Part shown: piece after piece, positions 1-7,278 of the stretch
How positions within the stretch are numbered: the stretch's first letter is position 1
Layout: each line of letters starts with the position of its first letter
Assembly: GCF_902498825.1 (NCBI RefSeq)
Contig: NZ_LR701457.1
Span: forward strand, 1-53,309
Direction: 5' to 3'
DNA length: 53,309 nt
DNA from: Rhizobium sp. EC-SD404
GTDB lineage: Bacteria > Pseudomonadota > Alphaproteobacteria > Rhizobiales > Rhizobiaceae
Program-made: the position numbers and the translations under genes
The notes under the pieces: generated by a model
Seen by the model: only the letters and a program-made list of their open reading frames with translations
The model's database searches: none
Told to the model about the DNA's origin: nothing

Positions 1-5
1 ATCTG

Positions 6-200
6 ATGTGCGCTATTCGATTGAAAGTCGCGTTGTACGCCAAGGGTCTGAACTGCGAGCCGCATCACATGCAAATGAATTATGCTGCGGGGGTTACCCT
101 GCTCGGGCTCAGTGAACAGTGTGTCCAAGAAAGCTCCCCCTTGAGCAAAAAGCAGGTGTTGAATGAAATGCGAATTTCGGGTGTTCAGAAACCAACCTGA
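6..200 (+). other. Short ORF at left edge, weak GST-like start
   Basis: This is a 64-residue open frame whose start resembles the beginning of a glutathione S-transferase N-terminal domain (a run like IRLKVALYAKGLNCE, compare the beta1-alpha1 region of GSTs). The resemblance stops after about 20 residues, and no cis-Pro or Ser/Thr-containing GST motif follows. It lies at the window edge, so the true frame may begin further left. I see no ribosome binding site. It could be a truncated remnant or chance. Confidence is low. Confidence 0.2.
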
Positions 201-698
201 TCGCCCAGGTTGAGGCAGCAAGCTGACCCCCGCAAACTTTGGATGGTCCGGGAGACGCGAAACGGCAGCTTGCCGACGAAACTCCCTATAACCGGACGGT
301 CCGAACCCGGCCCCAAATCCGCCTCGGGAAATTATTTCCCAAGTGTAACTGGCCGAGGGGACGCCAATAAGTGAGACGGGGTGGTGGCTGGCCGGTTAGG
401 GAATTACGCCGTGTCTTCGCTCGCCACTCAGCCACTCGATGCAGCTGCGGCGATGCATCGCCAATGTCGGTCCTCTCGACTCCGCAGTAGCACTGATTGT
501 TGCGATATCGGCTGCGGCTGTATCTGGACGAATGTGGATCGCCGTCTCAATCCTTTGACCGTGAACGGGTGAAGACGGCAACCTGCCGCCTTCACGTTGA
601 TCTTCAGGGCGACGGAATAAAGAGCAGCACGGCTGTCGAGATGACCGCAGTCGTCAAAACAAGCACGCAAGCCAATTTCACGTCCTGCGTCCGGCCAC
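201..698. other. Gene-free stretch holding repeat copy A
   Basis: No frame here has a credible start, ribosome binding site or protein-like composition; the short overlapping frames on both strands look like shadows. The left half carries copy A of the dispersed two-hairpin repeat (separate entry). I see nothing else recognisable. Confidence 0.5.
261..380 (+). repeat. Dispersed intergenic repeat, copy A
   Basis: Starts with AACGGCAGCT, then CCGGACGGTCCG (a palindromic hairpin at about 291-302), a CGGCCCC spacer and GGGAAATTATTTCCC (a perfect 7+1+7 palindrome at 326-340), then a tail containing GACGCCAATAAGTGAG that matches copy C. It has both hairpins and a tail, so it is one of the two most complete copies. 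Related copies occur at about 1202, 3430, 8889, 15494, 30668 and 35475, all in the same orientation. Confidence 0.65.
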
Positions 699-845
699 TC
701 ACTGCGTCTGCGTTTCGCCCGGGATCGGGGCGGTCGCTTCCATAGGCGCGGCTGCATACCAGAAGTATCCGAAGACCGCTGCAGCAAGAATAAGGATGCC
801 GCCCATGATGTTTCGCTGATTTCCTGGAGTTTGAGTTGGAGTCAT
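699..845 (-). CDS. Small single-pass membrane protein (48 aa)
   Basis: The likely start is the ATG at 845, giving a 48-residue product. Residues 14-33 form one strongly hydrophobic helix (IMGGILILAAAVFGYFWYAA), with a short polar N-terminus and a Pro/Thr-rich C-terminal tail ending GETQTQ. A longer reading frame begins at 989, but its extra 48 residues are Arg-rich and look non-coding. No good Shine-Dalgarno site precedes either start. Such tiny inner-membrane proteins are common in alphaproteobacteria and have no assigned role. The neighbours give no functional clue. Confidence 0.4.
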   Translation of the reverse strand: MTPTQTPGNQRNIMGGILILAAAVFGYFWYAAAPMEATAPIPGETQTQ

Positions 846-1404
846 TGGAGGTCGCCTTTGATAATGGAAGTTATCCCGCTCGCTCTCGCGACGGGTAGGC
901 TTCACTGTTCTAGGCTTGGTGGCGGCGCGAAGATTACGCGCGGCTGACCGGTCAAAGCTCTTATCGAGATATTTTCCAGTCAAGGACATCCTAACAGACT
1001 ATCGCTGCTGAGAAGACTTAATTCGTTAGCTCGAGCATCCCGATGAAGATGCTCAGTTTCGGCAGTGGCACAGATCAGATCACAGTGCTGATGGCCAGCT
1101 AGGTTGTCGACGCAGTCTGTTCGGTTGCGGTTAAGGGCGTGACAACTGAAGGCTAAGCCCAAGGCGGCGATGGCCGAAACATATGAAAAAATGGGGGTGC
1201 ACGCCGCCGTCGAGATCGACCGGCGTTCAACGGCAGCTATTCGCTCTTGGTAGCCTATAACCGGTCAGACGAAGACCATCAGCTTCACCACGTGCTCAGG
1301 GCGCGCGCCCAGCGCATCCAAAACAGCACCCAGATTGGCATACCCTGCGGCACGAAATCCTGGGAGAGGGAGCCGGTTCGGTCTTGCCCGGTAGGCAGCG
1401 GCCA
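846..1404. other. Gene-free stretch with repeat copy B
   Basis: No supported gene. Short frames on the minus strand (for example 980-1162) lack starts with ribosome binding sites and have no family resemblance. The right part contains repeat copy B. The 3' end of the NmrA-like gene lies just beyond. Confidence 0.45.
1202..1270 (+). repeat. Dispersed intergenic repeat, copy B (partial)
   Basis: Left arm GCCGCCGTCGAGATC followed by AACGGCAGCTATTCG and a decayed CCGGTCAGAC in place of the first palindrome. The left arm matches copy C closely, which shows that the repeat extends upstream of the AACGGCAGC core. The second hairpin is absent. Confidence 0.5.
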
Positions 1405-2235
1405 TCACTCCCGCAGCATGCCGGCATGGGGCGCGAGGACCGCGACAAGATCGTTCGGGCTGCGACCGGTCCAGCGAGCGACCTCGCCTGTGACTCGATC
1501 CTCTGCCCCTTTGGCGATGTCGTCATCGAGGGTAGCGAGCGTCGTGGCATAGTTTGAGGGCAGGCCGTAACCCTCGTAGCGGCTGGCGAGCTCGACCACG
1601 GTCAAGCGGACGTGGCGTACCGCGCGGCCGCTCGCCTCGGCGATCGACCGGGCGACCTCGTCGTAGGACAGGGTCCGCGGGCCGGTGAGGATGGGTTCGT
1701 CGCCATTCAACGTCTCAGATCGCGTGAGCATGGAGGCGGCGACGGATGCGATGTCCTCGGCGTCGATGAAGGCGACGCGTCCATCCCCGGTTGCCGAGAA
1801 GATCGCGCCTTTTTCGCGGATGCCACTCAGATGCTGCGTCAGGAAGTTCTGCATGAACCAACTCGGGCGCAGCACCGCGTAGTCCTCGCTGTGGTCGGCA
1901 AGCCATGCATGAACTTCGCCCATCATCGGGCCGCCTTTCGGCAGCGAGGACGAGGATAGAAGAACGACGCGTCTGTCGGGAATGGCCCGCTCGAGGAAGG
2001 GCTGCATCGGCGCGAGAGGTTCGATCGTGTCGGTCGGCGCGACGAGATAGACACCGTCCACCCCATCGAGCGCGGCTTCGAACGTAGAGGCGTCGCGCCA
2101 GTCGAACAGGATATCTCCGGCCTCACGGGGATTGCGCGTCGCCGAGCGCACATCGACGCCCATCTCGCGCAGCTTGCGAGCGAGTGCACTGCCGGTCTTG
2201 CCGGTCGCGCCGGTGACGAGAACGGTATCAGCCAT
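1405..2235 (-). CDS. NmrA-like NAD(P)-binding protein (atypical SDR)
   Basis: A 276-residue protein with an N-terminal Rossmann nucleotide-binding motif (VLVTGATGKTGSALA, residues 5-19) and the downstream pattern of NmrA/QorB-type atypical short-chain dehydrogenases. These bind NAD(P)(H) and act as redox sensors or reductases of quinones and similar small molecules. Length is normal for the family (about 280), and the classical YxxxK catalytic pair is not evident, as expected for the NmrA group. Its start overlaps the end of the upstream SnoaL-like gene by 8 bases, so the two are co-transcribed and probably translationally coupled. The divergent TetR gene probably controls both. The substrate is unknown. 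Confidence 0.85.
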   Translation of the reverse strand: MADTVLVTGATGKTGSALARKLREMGVDVRSATRNPREAGDILFDWRDASTFEAALDGVDGVYLVAPTDTIEPLAPMQPFLERAIPDRRVVLLSSSSLPKGGPMMGEVHAWLADHSEDYAVLRPSWFMQNFLTQHLSGIREKGAIFSATGDGRVAFIDAEDIASVAASMLTRSETLNGDEPILTGPRTLSYDEVARSIAEASGRAVRHVRLTVVELASRYEGYGLPSNYATTLATLDDDIAKGAEDRVTGEVARWTGRSPNDLVAVLAPHAGMLRE

Positions 2236-2683
2236 GGCGCACCTCGCCTTCTGTCAGCTTGGCGACCTCTTTTGCGCCGCGCAGGGCGCCGAGCACTGCT
2301 AGCGGGTTCCAGTAGTCCTTGTAGTGGACGATCCGCCCGTTGCGCGTCCGGATGATAGACACGTAGCGCTGCTCGTAGGGTTCACCGGTTGCAATGCCTG
2401 TTCCGAAACCATTGAATTCGAGGACCACAGTGTCCGGGTCGGTCGTTTCGATGATCGTCGGCTCGCTCATGCCGTCGAATGTGATGAGCGTGCCGAGCAT
2501 GGCGAGATGATCCGTCAGAGCTTTTCGCCCCTCGATGCGACGGGGCAGATCGGCGTAGGCGAATGGGAACTCCATCACCCCGTCCGGATCGAACATCTCG
2601 TCAAAGGATACCGCATCGGGATCGAGCCTGTTGCCAAGCGCGCTTCTCAGCATGCGGGAAAAGCTTCCAAAGGTCTCTGTCAT
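2228..2683 (-). CDS. SnoaL-like / NTF2-fold protein
   Basis: A 151-residue protein with the alpha+beta cone fold signature of the SnoaL-like polyketide cyclase/NTF2 superfamily: an N-terminal helix, FDPDGVMEFPFAY, a central strand set and the C-terminal RNGRIVHYKDYWNPLAVLGAL, where family members have YxDYWNP. It is probably a small-molecule isomerase, cyclase or binding protein. It is first in a two-gene operon with the NmrA-like gene. It lies divergent from the TetR gene, and the intervening 53 bases carry a palindromic operator, so transcription is probably repressed by that TetR. The ligand cannot be read from the sequence. Confidence 0.8.
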   Translation of the reverse strand: MTETFGSFSRMLRSALGNRLDPDAVSFDEMFDPDGVMEFPFAYADLPRRIEGRKALTDHLAMLGTLITFDGMSEPTIIETTDPDTVVLEFNGFGTGIATGEPYEQRYVSIIRTRNGRIVHYKDYWNPLAVLGALRGAKEVAKLTEGEVRHG

Positions 2684-2699
2684 GGTCTAAGTCTCCGTT

Positions 2700-2715
2700 G
2701 GAACGATAACGTTCC
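2700..2715. promoter_or_regulatory. TetR operator candidate 1
   Basis: GGAACGATAACGTTCC is a perfect inverted repeat (6-base arms, 4-base spacer) between the divergent SnoaL-like and TetR genes. It is followed by GACGATA, and the same arrangement recurs 39 bases downstream. Its position fits repression of both directions by the TetR protein. Confidence 0.7.
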
Positions 2716-2736
2716 GACGATATAAGAGGTGTTTCA

Positions 2737-3348
2737 ATGGAACGCAACCGTTCCGACGATAAGCCCGTCAGACGACTGAGTGGAGCAGCTGTCCGCAGGA
2801 CCAGCGTCACGGACGCTCTCGTGCGGACCTTTTTCGAGGAATGGGCCGAAACAGGGTATGGGGGAATAAGCCTAGAACGCGTCGCCAAACGCGCAGGCGT
2901 CGGTAAGGCGGCGCTCTACCGCCGCTGGTCCTCCAAAGTGGAGATGGCGAGCGATCTCCTGACGAGCGTGGGGCTAAGCATCACCGAGACCGGCGACATG
3001 GGATCGCTGGAGGCCGATATCGAGGCGGTGCTTGTCGCGATCCGTCGCGTTCTGCGCCACCGCATGATCCGGCGTATTCTTGCCGATCTCCATGCCCATA
3101 TAGCACGTGAGCCAGCGCTCGCCGAAGCGATCCGACCGATGCAGCAGGCGCGGCGGGAGCGCGCTCACGCGTTGGTCGAGCGCGCCATCACGAGAGGGGA
3201 ACTGAAGGAAAGCGTCGACCGAGAGACGATCGCCGATCTCTTGGCCGCACCGATCTACTGGCGCCTCGTCGTGGTCGGCGGCCGTTCGGACCGCGAGCAT
3301 ATCCGGTGCCTAGCCCGCATGAGTGCGGCAGCCGCAAGGGCTGCGTAG
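2737..3348 (+). CDS. TetR/AcrR-family transcriptional repressor
   Basis: A 203-residue regulator. Residues about 25-70 form the TetR DNA-binding helix-turn-helix (GYGGISLERVAKRAGVGKAALYRRWSSK), followed by an all-helical ligand-binding domain of normal length resembling the TetR_C groups fused to AcrR-type regulators. The start at 2737 is supported by AGAGGT six bases upstream. The gene is divergent from the SnoaL/NmrA-like operon and is bracketed by two identical-arm palindromes, one covering its own start codon. It therefore probably autoregulates and represses the operon until an unknown ligand binds. Typical inducers of such pairs are hydrophobic or electrophilic small molecules; that is general family knowledge. 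Confidence 0.88.
   Translation: MERNRSDDKPVRRLSGAAVRRTSVTDALVRTFFEEWAETGYGGISLERVAKRAGVGKAALYRRWSSKVEMASDLLTSVGLSITETGDMGSLEADIEAVLVAIRRVLRHRMIRRILADLHAHIAREPALAEAIRPMQQARRERAHALVERAITRGELKESVDRETIADLLAAPIYWRLVVVGGRSDREHIRCLARMSAAAARAA
2739..2754. promoter_or_regulatory. TetR operator candidate 2, overlapping tetR start
   Basis: GGAACGCAACCGTTCC has the same arms as site 1 and the same following GACGATA. It begins on the G of the TetR start codon, so the first residues of the regulator (MERNRSDD) are written by its own putative operator. The centre-to-centre distance to site 1 is 39 bases. Confidence 0.65.
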
Positions 3349-4396
3349 CTGCCGACACCTTCTTGAGGGTTGACGTCGAATGTTCGCGTACTGCGAATTC
3401 GCGATGGTACGGCTTCAATGGGGTCGCAAGCCGCCGTCGAGATCAGCCTCAGCTCGACGGCAGCTATTCCGGCTTTGGCGCCCACAACTAGATCTTCCCG
3501 ATTCGGCCCCTAAGCAGCCTTGGGAAATCATTACCCCAAGTCCGATTAGTTGAGCGCACGCCAACGACTGAGTTGCGGTGGTCTGCGGACGGGCGATGTC
3601 CTGGCAGTTAACGACAGCGGGCGTGGCCGAGCCTCGGAGGCTATCGGTGCCAAATTGCGTGGATTTCCTTTGAGACGACATGCGCGCGCAGCATTAGGGT
3701 CGACCCATGGGCGCGCTCTAAATTAACGCGTCGTGCATTCGAGAGCTGGCTCGTCGGGGCTCAGCTGCTGCACATCATTGCTCTTTACAGCTCAAAAGCC
3801 TGACGTGGGAGCCGCGATCAGCAGGTCAGGCGATTTACCTATTTGCTCAGAATTTCTGCCACCCAATGGCCGAAAGCAGGACAAGGGTCGACGCAAAGTT
3901 TAAGAGCGTTAAGAGCACGCTCAACCAAATCGGCGGCCTTGTCGAGCCGAAAAGGTGATCACTAAGATCGAACCGTTCGCGCGTGATCTCAGAAGGATGC
4001 GCGAACGATAGAAGGCGTCGTTGCAGTCACCATCGGGCCCTCGACGCTGTCCGGTGGGTTCCTGACGTGCCTGGCATGGTAATTCATAGTTCGAAGTGGT
4101 TGGTAACGTGTTTTCCAAGGCCTTGGTCGAAGGACATGCGTGTTCGCTGAGATACTCCGGAACCGATGACCTGCTGGCGCATTGCTGCCGTGTGAAGGGA
4201 CGTCACAATTACATCGAAATCGGTAGAAGATACCGCGCGAGCGATCGAGCATTTATGCCGGCACGAAGCCGTCAGGCGTGCCAATTTAGCGCTGACTCAG
4301 TTCCACCTGAACAGTGACCTGCCCGCCGCAATGACTGAGCTTCTGGCGCGGCTGGATCAGCGGTCTTGAAAAGGGCTCGGTCGCAGAGCCAGCTGC
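3349..4396. other. Long gene-poor stretch with repeat copy C and a possible coding remnant
   Basis: No full gene is supported over about 1 kb. The first quarter holds repeat copy C. Near the right end (about 4196-4369, plus strand) a frame without an ATG, GTG or TTG start reads as a protein-like C-terminus, with text such as AIEHLCRHEAVRRANLAL and MTELLARLDQRS before a TGA. It could be the remnant of a small helical protein. The remainder shows nothing recognisable. Confidence 0.45.
3430..3595 (+). repeat. Dispersed intergenic repeat, copy C
   Basis: Contains the left arm GCCGCCGTCGAGATC, then GACGGCAGCTATTCCGGCTT and GGCGCCCACAACTAGA. The first palindrome is decayed. GGGAAATCATTACCCCAAGT replaces the second palindrome, and the tail GCACGCCAACGACTGAG aligns with the tail of copy A. 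It is the longest alignable copy on the left side. Confidence 0.6.
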
Positions 4397-5470
4397 TTAC
4401 TGAGCGAGGCGCTCAGGCGAAGCCTTTAACGTAACCACAAGACCGGACTTCGCCCAAACGTAAGCGATGGATCCGCGTAAGTGTCCCGTCACGCTGCGCT
4501 CCACGAGTTTGCTTCCATATCCGCCGGGCCCGACGGGTATCTTGACCTCCGGCCCGCCGCTTTCCGTCCATACCAGCGTAACGGCTTCGTCATGTGCGGA
4601 GCACGATAGATCCAAGGTACCGGTATCGACCGAGAGTGCTCCATACTTAAGCGAGTTGGTTGCCAGTTCATGGACGACAAGTGCCAGAATTGTGGTGGCC
4701 ATATCTCCGACGCGCATTCTCGGCACAGAAACGCGGATGCGCCCGCTGAAGGCGCCAAGGTCATCGTAGGGAGCAAGCAGCACCGACAGCAAATCGCCGA
4801 GAAGTGCTGAAGCAGTTGTGTTTTGTCCGGGAACTGGCCGAACCAGATCATGCGCCCGACCGAGAGCTGTAAGCCTCAGCGTCAGTTCGTGCGCCATGTC
4901 ATTGACGGTTTTGGTCGACCGTGAGGTTATTGCGGTCAGGCCGGACGCGATCGCCAAGAGGTTCTTCACCCGATGGCTCATCTCACCAGCGAGAAGCTCA
5001 CGGCCTTCTTCCGCCTGTTTCCTGCCCGTAACATCAATGAAAATGCCGAACATGATGCGTCCGACGATTCCTGCATCATCACCCTGACCGCGCGCCGAGA
5101 TCCATTTGAGCTCGTCGCCGATCATGATGCGGAAGTCGATTTCATATGGGCCGACTATCGCGCGTGTGGCGTTGAATGCAGCCCGGACCCTGTCGCGATC
5201 GGCGGGGTGAATGTGAGCAGAAAGATCTTCGAAGCTGACGTCAATGCCTCGGGAAATACCCCACAGATCGTAGGCATTATCGTCCATGGCGAGAGCGTCG
5301 GTATCAACGTTCCAAGACCAGAGCGTCACACCGGCCGCTTCGATTGCCCGTACGAGGTTCTTTGGCTCCCACAGAAGCGGCTTCAGTTCATCTGCTGTGG
5401 TCGCCAAATATCTCTCCCGAATTCTCTGCCGCAGCCAAGGCCGCAGATTTTTGGCTGTCTTACACAGCAA
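4397..5470 (-). CDS. PAS domain HWE-family sensor histidine kinase
   Basis: A 357-residue soluble kinase. Residues about 40-150 form a PAS domain (GVTLWSWNVDTDALAMDDNAYDLWG ... HIHPADRDRV ... FIDVTGRKQAE). The HWE kinase core follows, with the phospho-acceptor His166 in EMSHRVKNLLA, the VHELATNSLKYGALS box (His267, Glu268, Asn272) and the WTE motif (Trp301 to Glu303) that names the family. A terminal glycine-rich GGYGSKLVERS completes the ATP site. No membrane segment is present, so the signal is cytoplasmic. It lies downstream of, and on the same strand as, the KaiC-like/HWE/receiver operon after a 344-base gap, so it may share the receiver as partner. HWE kinases often feed alphaproteobacterial light or general stress responses; the signal here is unknown. 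Confidence 0.9.
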   Translation of the reverse strand: MLCKTAKNLRPWLRQRIRERYLATTADELKPLLWEPKNLVRAIEAAGVTLWSWNVDTDALAMDDNAYDLWGISRGIDVSFEDLSAHIHPADRDRVRAAFNATRAIVGPYEIDFRIMIGDELKWISARGQGDDAGIVGRIMFGIFIDVTGRKQAEEGRELLAGEMSHRVKNLLAIASGLTAITSRSTKTVNDMAHELTLRLTALGRAHDLVRPVPGQNTTASALLGDLLSVLLAPYDDLGAFSGRIRVSVPRMRVGDMATTILALVVHELATNSLKYGALSVDTGTLDLSCSAHDEAVTLVWTESGGPEVKIPVGPGGYGSKLVERSVTGHLRGSIAYVWAKSGLVVTLKASPERLAQ

Positions 5471-5814
5471 TGCCGCTCAGACAATGCAAGGCTCAACACA
5501 TTTTAGTGCTTGCTTCAAAATGGCGGATTGTAGGGGAGCTATCCGCTAAGCGAGATAATCTTCCGAGCGGGGTTGGATCTTTCGAGGTGTATCGAGCTCA
5601 GTGCAAACTCGTCGGTGATGAAACCGTATTGATGGCTACTACGGTGATCGGCGGGATTATCGCCCATACAGGTCAGTCGGCGGCCAATGGCGGGCCGTTG
5701 CCGATAAATGGTCCCGCCATTCCGTTCCCGGCCCGATGGCCGTCATAAAGCAATTGGCGGAACTTGAAGCGCCATTAAAGCGCAAGCGCTCAACAATCAT
5801 CCTAAGCGCTAAGT
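5471..5814. other. Intergenic region upstream of the PAS-HWE kinase
   Basis: This 344-base gap should contain the leftward promoter of the PAS-HWE kinase. Overlapping short frames here are shadows. I could not identify a convincing -35/-10 pair, an ECF-type GGAAC...CGTT promoter or a terminator. Confidence 0.4.
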
Positions 5815-6204
5815 TCAGCGTCCACGCCAATTGTTAAATAGCTCAATTTTCTCAAAAAGCTCGGTGGGCGACACAGGCTTGGACACAATTCCGATAGAGA
5901 CATTGCTGTGAGCGGAAGCGACCCGCTCTTGTCCGGTTACGAAAATCGAATGAATGCCACGCTGATGCAACCAGGCTGCTGCTTCTGGTCCCGTAGGGCC
6001 GTCGGCTAGATCGATGTCGACGAGGGCGCCATCAAATTCCAGGCTCGTAAATTGCTTCTGCAGTTCGGAAAAGCTGTCGAGAGCGCCCACAAAGACGTGT
6101 CCCAAATCTTCGATCATCTGCTCGACATGAAAAACGATCAGCGGGTTATCCTCAAGGTAAAGAAGACGTATTGGCGCCAAGACGACAGGGGGTGTGTGAT
6201 TCAT
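5815..6204 (-). CDS. Single-domain response regulator
   Basis: A 129-residue receiver domain with no output domain. The acidic pair is Glu18-Asp19 (YLEDNPL), the phospho-acceptor is Asp63 in LVDIDLADGPTG, the conserved Thr is Thr90 (VTGQE), and Lys109 lies in SKPVS. All key receiver residues are present, so it is probably phosphorylated. It is third in the operon after the KaiC-like and HWE kinase genes, only 6 bases from the kinase stop codon. It is the obvious partner of the preceding HWE kinase and possibly of the PAS-HWE kinase downstream. Stand-alone receivers act as phosphate shuttles or by protein-protein contact. Confidence 0.9.
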   Translation of the reverse strand: MNHTPPVVLAPIRLLYLEDNPLIVFHVEQMIEDLGHVFVGALDSFSELQKQFTSLEFDGALVDIDLADGPTGPEAAAWLHQRGIHSIFVTGQERVASAHSNVSIGIVSKPVSPTELFEKIELFNNWRGR

Positions 6205-6210
6205 AGAGCA

Positions 6211-7278
6211 CTAACCCGGTTGCGCGTCAGAGGTTGCCGCTACTCTTGAATATGCACCCCGCGCTTCGCACCGCAGCCCACCAGGTTCGAAAGCTATCGA
6301 GGGTTTCTGCCCGAAAATGCTGGCAAGCGCCGAGCGGATGTAGCGCGTGCCGTAACCAGCTCGGTTCGGCTCCTCGACACGGGGGCCTCCTCTCTCCAGC
6401 CAGGAGATCGCTAAAACGGGCTTGTCATCATGCGACAGGGTCCATTCAAAGCGGACCTGGCCTTCGGGCCGTGACAGTGCACCATATTTGATCGCATTTG
6501 TTGCCAGTTCATGCAGGCAGAGAGCCAGCGTGGTGCCAGCCTCCCTGTTGAGCAGCACCGCTGGACCGCTCGCGGCGATCCTAGCATCTCCATCGTGGAC
6601 ATATGGATCGAACGTGAGCTTGGCGATCTCGGCGATGGAAACATTCTCTCCGTCAGAATGGAAAACGGCGGAATGGACTTTGTCCAGTGCTCCAAGGCGG
6701 CCACGGAAGTCTTCGGCCAACGCCTCGATCGAAGTTGCCCCTCTTCGCGTCATCTCGAAGATCGACGTCACACTGGCGAGAATATTCTTGACCCGATGAT
6801 TTAGTTCGCGGCGCAGCTCGGATTCTTGGGCGATGTGGTCGCGGACGTCGCGTTGGCGCAATCGAGCCAACAATGCCGACTGCACTCCGCTCACAAGCTC
6901 CACGGTCGTGACCGGTCGTTGATAGAACAGCAAGCGTGCTCTTGGCCAAGCGCGTGTGAGCGCGGCTCGCACCTCGTCCGGCCTGGATGCGCGGTCGAGG
7001 AGGACGACAACGGGTATTTCAGACCAAGAAGGTTGCGCGTGAACGTGATCTGCAACAGCCGCAATGACAGAGGCGGTCAGCGCTTCATGCGTCGTAACCA
7101 ACACACCTGGCGAAGCGGCAAGCATTTCACCTAGATCGTCGTCCTGAGCGCCTATCCGAGCACTAATCTCGTGACCCGTGAGAAGCCGTCCAAGGTAATC
7201 GGCATCCTTACGGTATGGCGCCAGGATCAGGACGTGATCCAGCGTGGAGTTTTCGTATCTGTCGTCCGAGCCGTTCAC
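6211..7278 (-). CDS. HWE-family histidine kinase with receiver-like N-domain
   Basis: A 355-residue kinase. Residues about 12-135 resemble a degenerate receiver fold (DHVLILAPYRKDADYLGRLL ... PVVVLLDRAS ... LLFYQRPVTTVEL) that lacks the usual acidic phosphorylation site. The HWE catalytic part follows: His161 in ELNHRVKNILA, the LHELATNAIKYGALS box (His256, Glu257, Asn261) and the WLE motif (Trp293 to Glu295). The start overlaps the KaiC-like stop by 4 bases (ATGA), and the receiver gene follows after 6 bases, giving a tight three-gene operon. The pairing suggests that the KaiC-like ATPase modulates this kinase through the pseudo-receiver. That last point is inference. Confidence 0.9.
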   Translation of the reverse strand: MNGSDDRYENSTLDHVLILAPYRKDADYLGRLLTGHEISARIGAQDDDLGEMLAASPGVLVTTHEALTASVIAAVADHVHAQPSWSEIPVVVLLDRASRPDEVRAALTRAWPRARLLFYQRPVTTVELVSGVQSALLARLRQRDVRDHIAQESELRRELNHRVKNILASVTSIFEMTRRGATSIEALAEDFRGRLGALDKVHSAVFHSDGENVSIAEIAKLTFDPYVHDGDARIAASGPAVLLNREAGTTLALCLHELATNAIKYGALSRPEGQVRFEWTLSHDDKPVLAISWLERGGPRVEEPNRAGYGTRYIRSALASIFGQKPSIAFEPGGLRCEARGAYSRVAATSDAQPG

